Shown here: one piece after another, positions 1 through 7,048 of the stretch
How the letters are laid out: the number at the start of each line of letters is the position of its first letter
Position numbering within the stretch: the first letter of the stretch is position 1
Origin: a bacterium
Lineage (GTDB): Bacteria; Cyanobacteriota; Vampirovibrionia; Obscuribacterales; Obscuribacteraceae
NCBI GenBank assembly: GCA_030431355.1
Contig: JAUIJG010000082.1
Location: forward strand, 1 to 15,267
Length of the DNA stretch: 15,267 nt
Direction of reading: 5' to 3'
Notes under the pieces: model-generated
Told to the model about the DNA's origin: nothing
Seen by the model: the letters and a program-made list of their open reading frames with translations, nothing else
Databases searched by the model: none
Program-made: the position numbers and the translations under genes

Positions 1-54
1 AGATCCCAATACCGGAAAGAAAAACGCGCGTTTTTCTTTCCGGTATTGGGATCT
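1..54. repeat. Perfect 54-bp palindrome at the window edge
   Basis: Bases 1-54 equal their own reverse complement with no mismatch and no spacer. The arms begin AGATCCCAATACCGG and meet at a central GCGCGC-type core flanked by A5 and T5 runs. As RNA it would form a stem of about 25 bp with a tiny loop. No T-tract follows it, so it is not a classical intrinsic terminator to the right. The symmetry axis is at 27/28, so the repeat stops exactly where the window begins and may continue further left. It could be a bidirectional terminator, a mobile-element end, or a fold-back assembly artefact at a contig end. Confidence 0.9.
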
Positions 55-181
55 GTTGGTCTTGATAAAATTTCAGCTTTCATTTGGCCTGGGGGCTGGC
101 CTTGCGAAAAATTATGGTATTAAAAACAGTGGCGCTATCTGGCAAGAGCCGGAATTCAAAGTTCATGCCAAAATCATGTCA

Positions 182-233
182 AAGTCAATCATAAGTCGCA
201 AGTCTTAAGTCAATCAGAAGTCGCCCAAAAGTC
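182..233. repeat. Cluster of six AAGTC direct repeats
   Basis: AAGTC occurs at 182, 193, 200, 207, 218 and 229, giving spacings of 11, 7, 7, 11 and 11 bases. The largest unit is an 18-mer, AAGTCAATCATAAGTCGC at 182-199, repeated at 207-224 with one mismatch. The cluster lies between the palindrome and the 3' end of the minus-strand gene at 255. Spacings near 11 bases place copies on one helix face, as in response-regulator boxes, but this could also be decayed simple-sequence expansion. No bound protein can be named. Confidence 0.75.
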
Positions 234-254
234 ATTCAGACAAGACATGATTCT

Positions 255-599
255 CTAAAATCTATTTTTTAGCCACCATCTCTTCAATAATGGCAGGGTT
301 TGCACAGATAGAATATAAGCTCCGCTCGGAATGAGAGCATCAAGGATGGGCTTTTCCGAACCTATGGATTTGAATAAGAGAGCCGCTGCAAAATACGTGA
401 TCAATGCAATAACTATCTTCCTGAAGTGGGACGTTTCCCAGGCTTTATCACCTTCGACTCGTCTGTTTCTAGCTTGAATCTTTTCGATGTCTAACCCCAA
501 TTCAGCCAGTCTCGCATCCTGCGCTTTCAATGAAGTCTCCAGGCGCTCCATACTTTCCAGTAACTCTTTCTGTTTTTTGGATTGGTTAGATTCGGACAC
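255..599 (-). CDS. Small two-helix membrane protein with N-terminal coiled coil
   Basis: This 114-residue protein has a hydrophilic, heptad-like N-terminus (residues 8-45). A conserved-looking stretch follows (about 55-61, ETSHFRK), then two hydrophobic segments (about 61-80 and 86-105) and a basic C-terminus containing KRWWLKNR. It resembles a widespread family of short uncharacterised bacterial membrane proteins with an ALIPxxGxxLSxxxLP pattern; this is from memory and not a database match. The start used is GTG at 599, preceded directly by an in-frame TAA. ATG at residue 17 has a better upstream GGAAAG and is a real alternative. The gene appears monocistronic and its function is unknown. 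Confidence 0.75.
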   Translation of the reverse strand: MSESNQSKKQKELLESMERLETSLKAQDARLAELGLDIEKIQARNRRVEGDKAWETSHFRKIVIALITYFAAALLFKSIGSEKPILDALIPSGAYILSVQTLPLLKRWWLKNRF

Positions 600-877
600 T
601 TATGCGCATTGCCTTAGTTAACGGCACTGAATATTGCCTCTGGTTCTGAACGTTTGCCCCGTCATGCCTGGAAGCATTAGCAATCTGATTTTAACAGAGG
701 CGCTTCCAATAGGATAAAATTAGGCATTCCGGCCATAAGATTCAGACCTTTGATTGATGGCCGACCAACTAATTTAGATCTAGACTGTATTTATCTCCGT
801 TCACAGGGGATGAAAGTCCGTGTCCAGAGTCGTTGACTAGATTTCGCGTAATTGCTCATTTCCGGAGGCGAGTTCCC
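600..877. other. Intergenic region between divergent genes
   Basis: This 278-base gap separates the minus-strand membrane protein from the rhodanese gene and should hold promoters for both. I see a 7-bp inverted repeat, TGGAAGC (669-675) and GCTTCCA (702-708), with a 26-base spacer. There is also a TTGATG hexamer at 754-759 that could serve as a -35, but no convincing -10 follows at the right distance. No small gene or structured RNA is supported. Confidence 0.4.
864..868 (+). promoter_or_regulatory. Ribosome binding site deciding the rhodanese start
   Basis: GGAGG lies nine bases before ATG 878. It favours this start over the upstream in-frame ATG at 833. Confidence 0.75.
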
Positions 878-1459
878 ATGGCAACCAAAACCGCAGATAA
901 ATTGGACGCCCTTACCCTATTTGAACAATGTCAGGAAGTTCCAAATCTTACTGTCGTTGATGTTAGAAGTCCTCTGGAATTCCAGAGCGAGCATATTGAA
1001 GGCGCTATCAATCTTCCGGTTGATAGCATCGAAGAGAAGGGTAAAGAATTACCCCTCGACAATGAGTTGGTTTTTGTTTGCAGAACTGGTACCCGGGCGC
1101 GTAGAGCCCTAGAGATGGCCAGAGAAGCTGGTTTGACAGCCACCCTTTTAGACGGCGGCATGCTCGCCTGGAAGAAGCAAGGCTTGCCGGTGGTGGAAGG
1201 AAAGCGGCGGCTTCCTGTTGATCGACAAGTTCAGCTCACCGTGGGAGTAGGGATTTTGACCAGCGTGGGTCTTGGTCTCACTGTCAATAGATGGTTTCTG
1301 GCTCTGGCTGGAATCTTCGGCGCCGGATTGACCTATGCCGGGCTTTCCGGAACATGTGGACTGGCCAAGGCTCTGGAGAAAGCTCCCTGGAATAAATTGG
1401 AGTCGCCTTCGGAGAAAGGCTCTTCCTGCAGCGGCTCAGGAAGCTGTGGTTCGAAATAG
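878..1459 (+). CDS. Rhodanese-domain membrane protein with DUF2892 (YgaP-like)
   Basis: The protein has 193 residues. Residues about 9-106 form a rhodanese domain: VVDVR (26-30), the HIEGAINLP signature, and the active-site loop C68-R-T-G-T-R, whose Cys carries a persulfide in this family. Residues about 112-173 form a DUF2892 module with two transmembrane helices and the ending GTCGLAKALEKAPWN, as in E. coli YgaP, an inner-membrane sulfurtransferase. A Ser/Gly/Cys tail (GSSCSGSGSCGSK) follows and is unusual. Likely role: sulfane-sulfur transfer at the cytoplasmic face of the membrane. The start is ATG 878, with GGAGG at 864-868; an in-frame ATG at 833 lacks a ribosome site and would add 15 non-conserved residues. 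The hydrolase gene follows 29 bases downstream. Confidence 0.92.
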   Translation: MATKTADKLDALTLFEQCQEVPNLTVVDVRSPLEFQSEHIEGAINLPVDSIEEKGKELPLDNELVFVCRTGTRARRALEMAREAGLTATLLDGGMLAWKKQGLPVVEGKRRLPVDRQVQLTVGVGILTSVGLGLTVNRWFLALAGIFGAGLTYAGLSGTCGLAKALEKAPWNKLESPSEKGSSCSGSGSCGSK

Positions 1460-1488
1460 CCAGGAGACCTCCTGATTGAGAGGAGATA

Positions 1489-2676
1489 GTGCAGGTGCGA
1501 TTTTTAGCGATCTTCATAATAGTCTTTTGCACCACTGCTCTATTTCCGTATTTTGCAGAAGGGGCTAACTGTCCTTACTCTAAGAGTAAATTGGGTGAGG
1601 CAAAATGTGAGAAATTCGGGGACACCAACGTCCTTAGATTTGATACCAGGGGTAAAGCCAGGGCTCACATAGTTTGCGTTCATGGACTGGGTTTATGCGC
1701 TAAAGCCTATATTCCGTTTGCTGAAAGGATGTCGGCCGACGGCTATCGAACCTGCTCCATCGATGTCAAAGGATTTGGCGCCGGTCGTGATAATGACGGC
1801 GATAAACTAGAGCTTTCCGATTCGATTGCCAGAATAAAAGAGCTACTCAGCTATATTCGCGAGAACGAGCCGAACACGCCTACCTACCTGGTGGGTGAAT
1901 CCATGGGCGGTGCCATCGCCATTGCAGTGGCGGCCAGATACCCTGAATTGGTTGACGGTATCATCTGTTCCGCGCCGGCCTGGAAAGTTTATAAGCGCAA
2001 GAGAACCACTGCTAAAAGTATTTTTGATCTGGTGATGACCTCTCCGGGACCGGCGGCCAATTCAATAATGAGGCAAGCCACTTCAGACCCTCGGCTCCGG
2101 GCTCACTGGAGGAAAGATCATGATCATACCCTTGAACTTTCTGCGGGGGAAGTAATATCTTTCATGCGTTTTATCGGAAAGACTCCAAATCGTGCTGCAA
2201 AACTGGAAGTTCCGGTCCTTTTGATCCATGGACTTGAAGATCATTTGATCAAGCCGGAAGGAACAGCTGCTCTATTCAAGAAGATAAAGACCGACAAGAA
2301 GTGCTTGTTATTCCTCGATAAAGGGGAACATTTGATTCTGGAAGAGAATCAGTTCAATGATACTATCATCAGTGCAATTGAAAGATGGATCAGTGATTGT
2401 AGTTGTCCTGTACCGGCAGAGAAGCATGTGAATGCGGTGGTTATTTTCAAAACCGGTAAGTTCGACAATAAGAAGAAAGAGCGTCTCCATCGCATCTTTC
2501 ACCTGGCCGGTGTCAATCGATTTAGGCTCGAGCGGCACAAATTCGGAAAGAAAGGAAAGAATGGAGATGAGTTGATGGTAGTGGACTATGATGTCGATGC
2601 TGCTTTTGAAGTGGAGCCGACCCAGGCTCTCAAGAATAGCGGATTGCTTCCCCAATCCGAGCCGAAAGATAAGTGA
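1489..2676 (+). CDS. Exported alpha/beta hydrolase (serine hydrolase, lysophospholipase-like)
   Basis: The protein has 395 residues. Residues 1-27 look like a Sec signal peptide (FLAIFIIVFCTTALF core, likely cut after AEGA). Residues about 58-303 form an alpha/beta hydrolase fold of the Hydrolase_4/S33 (monoacylglycerol lipase-like) type. The oxyanion loop HGLG is at 65-68, the nucleophile elbow G-E-S138-M-G at 136-140, the likely acid is Asp251 (HGLED) and the His is 281 (KGEH). A further ~90 residues (305-395) are not recognised. It is paralogous to the hydrolase half of the protein at 8821. The substrate cannot be named; an ester or acylglycerol is the family expectation. Start GTG 1489 sits close to AGGAG (1481-1485); GTG 1495, two codons later, has better spacing. 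It may be cotranscribed with the rhodanese gene. Confidence 0.88.
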   Translation: MQVRFLAIFIIVFCTTALFPYFAEGANCPYSKSKLGEAKCEKFGDTNVLRFDTRGKARAHIVCVHGLGLCAKAYIPFAERMSADGYRTCSIDVKGFGAGRDNDGDKLELSDSIARIKELLSYIRENEPNTPTYLVGESMGGAIAIAVAARYPELVDGIICSAPAWKVYKRKRTTAKSIFDLVMTSPGPAANSIMRQATSDPRLRAHWRKDHDHTLELSAGEVISFMRFIGKTPNRAAKLEVPVLLIHGLEDHLIKPEGTAALFKKIKTDKKCLLFLDKGEHLILEENQFNDTIISAIERWISDCSCPVPAEKHVNAVVIFKTGKFDNKKKERLHRIFHLAGVNRFRLERHKFGKKGKNGDELMVVDYDVDAAFEVEPTQALKNSGLLPQSEPKDK

Positions 2677-2718
2677 GCCAGGGTCAGTAGTTGTTTCGGA
2701 GTTGAATTGGTAGATGAT

Positions 2719-3777
2719 TCAATCTTCGGACTTAAGCGACTGGCTGCAATAAAGACAGAAGTCAAAAGATGCTGAAGTCTCCGCGCTGCAATGTGGACAG
2801 ACAATACTTCCTTTGATACCACCGGCAAGGAGTTCCGGTTCGATGGTGGGAAGCTTATTGTCTTCTTCCCGCTTCAGTACAGCCAGCTCTTCAAGCCCAG
2901 GTTCGTGTTTTGGAACAACAATCTCAGGTGGTTCAGGGCTGTAGGTTTCATATCCGCTTACAAGCATGTTGGTACTATCAGCAGTGGCGCTCGACTCGAT
3001 TTCCAGGCTCCTTTTAATCGCTTCTAAATCCGCTTCGATATTTGCCTCTCTGGTCGCTTCGAAATTTGCCTTTATTATCGCTTCGCTCCTTTCCTCTATT
3101 GTCGCTCCGCTCTCTTCTTTCTCTTCCTTGCCACCATCGGCATCTTCGAAATCTTCGGAATCTGAGTCCCGGACTTCCTCCTGAAGCTCTTGTCTGATTT
3201 CTGAATCTTCTTCTTTATTCAGACCGGAGCGCAACTTCTCTTCCATGGTCAATAGATTGCTTCTTTCCTGGTGCGAAAGCCGGAAGGAGCCGGAAGCTTT
3301 ATATCTGTTGAGCGGGTCGTTGAACCAGTTTCCTGTGAAAGTGCACCCATGGTGGCTGAGTTCGCCCTGGTAATATCTGATCCCTTTTTCTCTTGCTCCT
3401 TGCGTGCCGGTCTTAACCACCGAGCGCAGTCTGCTTATGAGCTTGACCCGGGGATAGTCTATGATGCCGTCGATTTCGGCGACTCCGAACTGGTCCACCA
3501 GCTCTCCTGTTATAGCCCCATCCAAGACGGTTAGACGCGCTCGGACAATTTCGCCAATCTCACTCTCAATCTTCAGATTCATGCTTTCGCTGTTGCTCTG
3601 AATGCCTTCCCATTCTCCTACTATCTCTTCGCCTCGGGGGTCGTCGGCGGTGGGGTCGAGCAGCCAGTTCTTTTCGAAAGTGGCAAGAATTGACTTCTCC
3701 TCTTTCTTTCGACCGAAAAAGGCAACAAGACCTATAACTAAACCGGCTCCTAAAACTAGTTCGAACATATTGCTCAC
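2719..3777 (-). CDS. Membrane-anchored protein with acidic repeat linker and C-terminal zinc ribbon
   Basis: The protein has 352 residues and is not assigned to a named family. One N-terminal transmembrane helix (4-21) is followed by basic RKK, predicting a cytoplasmic body. Residues about 50-168 are rich in beta-type pattern (GEWEG, GELVDQFG, GELSHHGCTFTGNW, SGSFRLS), suggesting a small antiparallel barrel or sheet. Residues about 175-265 are highly charged and helical, with an octad repeat xEAxxxAN at 231-254. The C-terminus carries a zinc ribbon with C327-P-H-C330 and C341-L-Y-C344. The start is GTG 3777 with AAGG four bases upstream; ATG three codons later is the alternative. It is convergent with the hydrolase at 1489 and divergent from the PPC gene. 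It may be an adaptor or scaffold protein. Confidence 0.8.
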   Translation of the reverse strand: MSNMFELVLGAGLVIGLVAFFGRKKEEKSILATFEKNWLLDPTADDPRGEEIVGEWEGIQSNSESMNLKIESEIGEIVRARLTVLDGAITGELVDQFGVAEIDGIIDYPRVKLISRLRSVVKTGTQGAREKGIRYYQGELSHHGCTFTGNWFNDPLNRYKASGSFRLSHQERSNLLTMEEKLRSGLNKEEDSEIRQELQEEVRDSDSEDFEDADGGKEEKEESGATIEERSEAIIKANFEATREANIEADLEAIKRSLEIESSATADSTNMLVSGYETYSPEPPEIVVPKHEPGLEELAVLKREEDNKLPTIEPELLAGGIKGSIVCPHCSAETSASFDFCLYCSQSLKSED

Positions 3778-3800
3778 TCAACCTTCTTTGAGAAGATATT

Positions 3801-3831
3801 TTGTCATTATTCTGAACTTCTGTCTTCTAAT
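3801..3831 (+). promoter_or_regulatory. Candidate sigma-70 promoter for the PPC gene
   Basis: TTGTCA (3801-3806) and TCTAAT (3826-3831) each match the consensus in five of six positions. The 19-base spacer is longer than ideal. Transcription would begin about 10 bases before ATG 3849, which fits the lack of a Shine-Dalgarno sequence there. Confidence 0.3.
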
Positions 3832-3848
3832 CCTTTATTATTTGCTCG

Positions 3849-4250
3849 ATGAACTTTCTCGCTTACAGATTTAAACCCGGAGAAGATCTCTATGATGCGC
3901 TGGAATCCAGCGTGCAGACAGCTGCTCTGGATGCTGCTGCCATAGTAACGGTGGTCGGTTCGCTTACCTGTGCCTCTCTTCGTCTGGCTTCCAAAGAATC
4001 CGGGTCCCTTTTTCAGGGACCATTCGAGATTGTCTCCTGCGTCGGCACCCTCAGTAAGCACGGCAGTCATATACATCTTTCCGTCTCCGACAAAGATGGG
4101 GAGATGCTGGGGGGACACCTGATGCCCGGGTCTCTAATTTATACAACCGCTGAAGTGGTAATCGTCGATCTTAGTGCCGGATGGTGCTTTGAACGCAAAC
4201 AGTGCCAGGAGAGTGGCTACCTTGAGTTGGATCCTGTCCGCCTCGACTGA
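3849..4250 (+). CDS. PPC/DUF296 domain protein
   Basis: The protein has 133 residues, almost all one PPC (PCC, DUF296, PF03479) domain. The pattern is typical: RFKPGEDLYDAL near the start, then VVGSLTCASLRLA, GPFEIVSCVGTLS (57-69), H74-I-H76-LSVSDKDGEMLGGH90 and TTAEVVI (99-105). The three His residues are in the positions that form the putative metal site in this family. PPC proteins are small trimers; in plants the domain is joined to AT-hooks, while in bacteria it usually stands alone with unknown function. No AT-hook is visible here, so DNA binding should not be assumed. The length is usual for the family. ATG 3849 is the first start after an in-frame TAA at 3828, and no ribosome site precedes it. 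The stop codon lies inside an RNA hairpin. Confidence 0.88.
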   Translation: MNFLAYRFKPGEDLYDALESSVQTAALDAAAIVTVVGSLTCASLRLASKESGSLFQGPFEIVSCVGTLSKHGSHIHLSVSDKDGEMLGGHLMPGSLIYTTAEVVIVDLSAGWCFERKQCQESGYLELDPVRLD

Positions 4251-4274
4251 AGCTTCATTGCAGGCAGGATCCAA
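4227..4274 (+). repeat. 10-bp inverted repeat spanning the PPC stop codon
   Basis: TTGGATCCTG (4227-4236) and CAGGATCCAA (4265-4274) are exact reverse complements, with 28 bases between them. The interior contains the TGA stop and a 10-bp palindrome, TGAAGCTTCA (4248-4257), so a branched or stacked hairpin is possible. No T-run follows. It may slow exonucleases or attenuate transcription into the gene at 4374. Confidence 0.65.
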
Positions 4275-4299
4275 TCCCTTAACCACGATCTTACTCGGG

Positions 4300-4323
4300 C
4301 TGGAACTTTCTCCTAAGTTCCAG
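4300..4323 (+). repeat. Stem-loop with 9-bp perfect stem before the secreted-protein gene
   Basis: CTGGAACTT (4300-4308) and AAGTTCCAG (4315-4323) pair perfectly around a six-base loop. A further GGGC/GCCC pairing can extend the base with a small bulge. It lies 50 bases before ATG 4374. There is no T-tract, so I read it as an attenuator or mRNA-stability element and not as a standard terminator. Confidence 0.65.
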
Positions 4324-4373
4324 TCTGCCCATGGTGAAACAGGTGTATGGGCTAAAAGTAAGGATCGTCTTCG

Positions 4374-5207
4374 ATGAAAGGAAAAATAAACACCCCCGCA
4401 AAGCGCGTGATTCAACTGGTTATGTTAGTACAGCTACTTCTATCCGGTTCGGCGATTGCCTTTGATTTAGAAGGAAGAGCCGTCATCAGTGATTTGGATG
4501 ACCTGGAGGGGATGGAGTGTATAGAAGAGATCGAGCGATTTTCAGAAAGCGGAAAGGGCGATGCCTCCCAGGAAAGTCTGGAAGTTGGATATGACAGTAA
4601 CATCATCGACAGTGCCATCCAGTCTGTGAATCTGGATGAAGAGTTAGCTGAAATTCCCCACAGCGGACAAAAGATAGAAGATTTTATACCTTTGAACTGG
4701 CGGTTGGAGTCGGAAGCCTCGGGAGATTTGAACGGTGACGGTCTTGATGATTCAGCCATCGTTATAAACCGTCCTGAAAACAAGAGTTGTTTTGCCGATG
4801 ATCTGGCTCGCTGCGTTATTGTTCTAATGCAAAGCCGTGATGGTCAAAAGGTTTTACGCCGGGCTGCCTTGAATCGTTCGATGGAGAGATTTGATTGTGC
4901 GCTAATGTCCTGTGTCTCCTTAAGCATTGAAAACGGCAATCTCATTGTTGAGAGTCGTTGGGGTTCCAGGGAGTTGACTATTGAAAAGTATCAATTCTCT
5001 TTCAATACTAAAAAAGCTTGCTTTCAAATGACAGGTAAGGAGCGCCAGCAATTCGATAGGCTCAGCTACGACGGTTGCGAGGAGAGTTGTGATCTTGTCA
5101 CGGGAGAGAGTATCTTTCAGACTATACGAGCCGGTGACGTCGTCTCCAGCCGCAAGAAGAAGAGAAAAGCAGAATCATTGAAGCGGTTTGAATCTGTCAC
5201 TTTCTAA
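4374..5207 (+). CDS. Secreted protein with Asp-rich calcium-type loop
   Basis: The protein has 277 residues and belongs to no named family I recognise. Residues 1-29 form a clear signal peptide (basic KGKINTPAKR, hydrophobic VIQLVMLVQLLLSGSAIA, cut near AIA). The mature part begins with an acidic stretch. Residues about 108-130 read WRLESEASGDLNGDGLDDSA; DLNGDGLDD (118-126) is the DxDxDG loop seen in EF-hand-like and VCBS/FG-GAP exported proteins. The mature part contains nine Cys residues, consistent with disulfides outside the cytoplasm. The C-terminus is basic (KKKRK at 261-265). The start ATG 4374 has TAAGGA about nine bases upstream. It lies 123 bases after the PPC gene, across two hairpins, and could share its transcript. 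Function is unknown. Confidence 0.8.
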   Translation: MKGKINTPAKRVIQLVMLVQLLLSGSAIAFDLEGRAVISDLDDLEGMECIEEIERFSESGKGDASQESLEVGYDSNIIDSAIQSVNLDEELAEIPHSGQKIEDFIPLNWRLESEASGDLNGDGLDDSAIVINRPENKSCFADDLARCVIVLMQSRDGQKVLRRAALNRSMERFDCALMSCVSLSIENGNLIVESRWGSRELTIEKYQFSFNTKKACFQMTGKERQQFDRLSYDGCEESCDLVTGESIFQTIRAGDVVSSRKKKRKAESLKRFESVTF

Positions 5208-5259
5208 TTTGTCTCCGATTTTAAAGTTCCGTTCCATGGTATCTATTTAGAGGACTGAG

Positions 5260-5288
5260 TTGATATAAACTAAGCGAAAAGTTTTGAT
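5260..5288 (+). promoter_or_regulatory. Candidate sigma-70 promoter for the DUF4388 gene
   Basis: TTGATA (5260-5265), a 17-base spacer and TTTGAT (5283-5288) match the consensus in five and four positions. Transcription would start near 5295. That leaves about 80 bases before the preferred GTG start and almost none before the TTG at 5300. Confidence 0.4.
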
Positions 5289-5374
5289 ATTTAGATCGCT
5301 TGAAAGCTCAGACACTTAGGTCCAGAGATGGAGGCAGAGCCATAGAATCCGGTAAGAATCTCGAAAGGGATAGA

Positions 5375-7048
5375 GTGCGCCTGGACGAAAGACCCAGGGG
5401 CGATAGTCTCAGGCGCATGCTTGAGAACAGCAGGGCTGGTGTTCTGGAACTCTCCTGGTTCGATAGGGATAGTCAAGAAGAGTATCTTCTGGAAGTCGAC
5501 AGGCAAAGCCAGGGTAACAGTGATTTTATCTGGAGACTTTTCACACGTTTTGACAGCAGCGTCATCAAACGCTGGCAAAAGGAGACACTGGACTGCGATC
5601 TGGTAGCCAGTAAGCTTTTAGCTCTGGTCGAGGGTGGCAATCGCGTTCATTCCGACCGGGAAGACCGTCGTGCCGTGCGGGAAACATTTCATGCCCTGCC
5701 TCAGTTCAATGAGGACAGTGGAGAGATTTTTGTAAGCGCCAAGAGCCGGATTGAGGAGACCGCTTCTCACAATATAAACAAAACTGTGGAGCAGGGATTC
5801 GCCAGAGCGAAGCCTAAATTTCCTGGAAGCGAAGCTGATGTGGCTCGCCATGACGGTGCTCCGGCAAAGTATTCAGAGAGTTTGCACCGGATTCCGAGTT
5901 TTGCCGATATCGATGTTGAGAAGAAAGATTTTCTCTCGGGCAATCTGGCTCAAATAGAGATTGCTCATTTGATTCAATCTATTCGCACCGGATCATTGTC
6001 AGGTCGGTTGAAGATTAGGCGCTCCAGCTCCTACGTCCATATCTTTTTCGTGGATGGTATGCCGAGTCATTGTGAAGGCAGTCGCGGTACCGGAGAAGAT
6101 TGTTTTTTGCAAACCCTTTGTTGGACATCCGGTGAGTTTGAATTTGAGCCCCGGGTCAAGACCAGCGAACTTTCAATCTCCACTCCCCTGGAAAAGCTTC
6201 TGATTCAGGGTGTCAAGTTGAAAGAGTCGACCAACATGCTTAAACAGATGAAACTGCATATGGAGTCGCCTCTGCGTTGCAAGAGTCGAAGTTTGAGCAT
6301 CGCCGAGGTGGAGCGACTGCTGTCCTCACAAGATTGCTTCGAGCCTGAATTGGAGAAAGCAATTTACCAGTCTCTCAGTAAGTCGGTTAAATCCGTTCAG
6401 GATATCGTGGAAGAGTTCTGGATGATGCGAAGCAACTGGGTGCCGGCTCTGGCCAGTTTGATCAAGCATGGCCTGATTGAAGTCTTTGAGCGTGGCGCGG
6501 ATAGCCACAACATCGAACCCAAAAGGTTAGATGGTTCACTGATAAAGACAGCCGAGAGAAAGCTGCTCAACGTTGAAACATCGATGCTGTCCTATAACTC
6601 TTTTCTTTACCAACTTGATTTGCAGATTAAGTTGGCACCAAATGTACCACTAACTCTTATGCTGGTCGGATTCTTGACCGCCAAAGATCGAGACCGAAAT
6701 CATTCTTCGAAAATATCCACCGAAGGCTTCTCAATGCTTGCCGGAGAGATAAAGGCAGACCAAGCTTTTAATGGATTGGTCGGGCACTATGAAAACGAGA
6801 TAGGCATATTGCTGCTGGATCTTGACCAGAAACAAGCGATGAGAGCCGCCCAATCCGTGTTCGACGCTTTGCCTCCCAGCACCCTGGAGCTTGCCATCGC
6901 ATCGGTGGATACGACCCAGGTCTGCATCGGTTGTGCCAACTTTAGAGAAGACGGAGGAGACCTACCCCATCTTCTCGGCGCTGCCGAAAAAGCTCTAAAC
7001 GAAGCTTTCTTAAACGGAGGCGGAATAGTATTCGCCCGGGATCTCTAA
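5375..7048 (+). CDS. DUF4388 (PATAN) protein with C-terminal degenerate GGDEF-like domain
   Basis: The protein has 557 residues from GTG 5375. Residues about 186-285 match DUF4388/PATAN: SGNLAQIEIAHLIQSI, then GRLKIRR, IFFVDGMPSHC and the GEFEFEP end. This domain is common next to response regulators and GTPase or type IV pilus regulators. A helical segment (about 305-375) follows, and the last ~140 residues have the outline of a GGDEF fold. The would-be GGDEF motif reads G470-H-Y-E-N-E-I, then GILLLD and a terminal ALNEAFLNGGGIVFARD resembling the ending of diguanylate cyclases. The catalytic GG(D/E)EF is absent, so cyclase activity is unlikely. Start: GTG 5375 has AGGG five bases upstream. 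TTG 5300 (25 residues longer, no ribosome site) and ATG 5417 are alternatives. It is cytoplasmic, with no signal peptide. Confidence 0.8.
   Translation: MRLDERPRGDSLRRMLENSRAGVLELSWFDRDSQEEYLLEVDRQSQGNSDFIWRLFTRFDSSVIKRWQKETLDCDLVASKLLALVEGGNRVHSDREDRRAVRETFHALPQFNEDSGEIFVSAKSRIEETASHNINKTVEQGFARAKPKFPGSEADVARHDGAPAKYSESLHRIPSFADIDVEKKDFLSGNLAQIEIAHLIQSIRTGSLSGRLKIRRSSSYVHIFFVDGMPSHCEGSRGTGEDCFLQTLCWTSGEFEFEPRVKTSELSISTPLEKLLIQGVKLKESTNMLKQMKLHMESPLRCKSRSLSIAEVERLLSSQDCFEPELEKAIYQSLSKSVKSVQDIVEEFWMMRSNWVPALASLIKHGLIEVFERGADSHNIEPKRLDGSLIKTAERKLLNVETSMLSYNSFLYQLDLQIKLAPNVPLTLMLVGFLTAKDRDRNHSSKISTEGFSMLAGEIKADQAFNGLVGHYENEIGILLLDLDQKQAMRAAQSVFDALPPSTLELAIASVDTTQVCIGCANFREDGGDLPHLLGAAEKALNEAFLNGGGIVFARDL

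Noticed and set aside
182..233. AAGTC cluster as a CRISPR array
   Set aside because: Units are five to eighteen bases with spacers of 2-7 bases, and no cas gene is present. The dimensions do not fit.
804..826. GGGGATGAAAGTCCGTGTCC-like stretch recalling the RNase P RNA signature
   Set aside because: Only the short GAAAGTCC core fits. The several-hundred-base RNA and its other conserved regions are absent, because the rhodanese gene starts 50 bases later.
833..877. Upstream ATG extension of the rhodanese gene
   Set aside because: The 15 extra residues (RFRVIAHFRRRVP type) match nothing in the family. GGAGG sits at the proper distance from ATG 878 instead.
1461..1474. CAGGAG-AC-CTCCTG inverted repeat as a terminator between the rhodanese and hydrolase genes
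   Set aside because: The stem is six bases with a two-base loop and no T-tract. AGGAG and CCTCC matches are expected near ribosome sites.
3849..4250. PPC protein as an AT-hook DNA-binding regulator
   Set aside because: There is no AT-hook (RGRP-type) motif. The protein is a lone PPC domain, for which DNA binding is not established.
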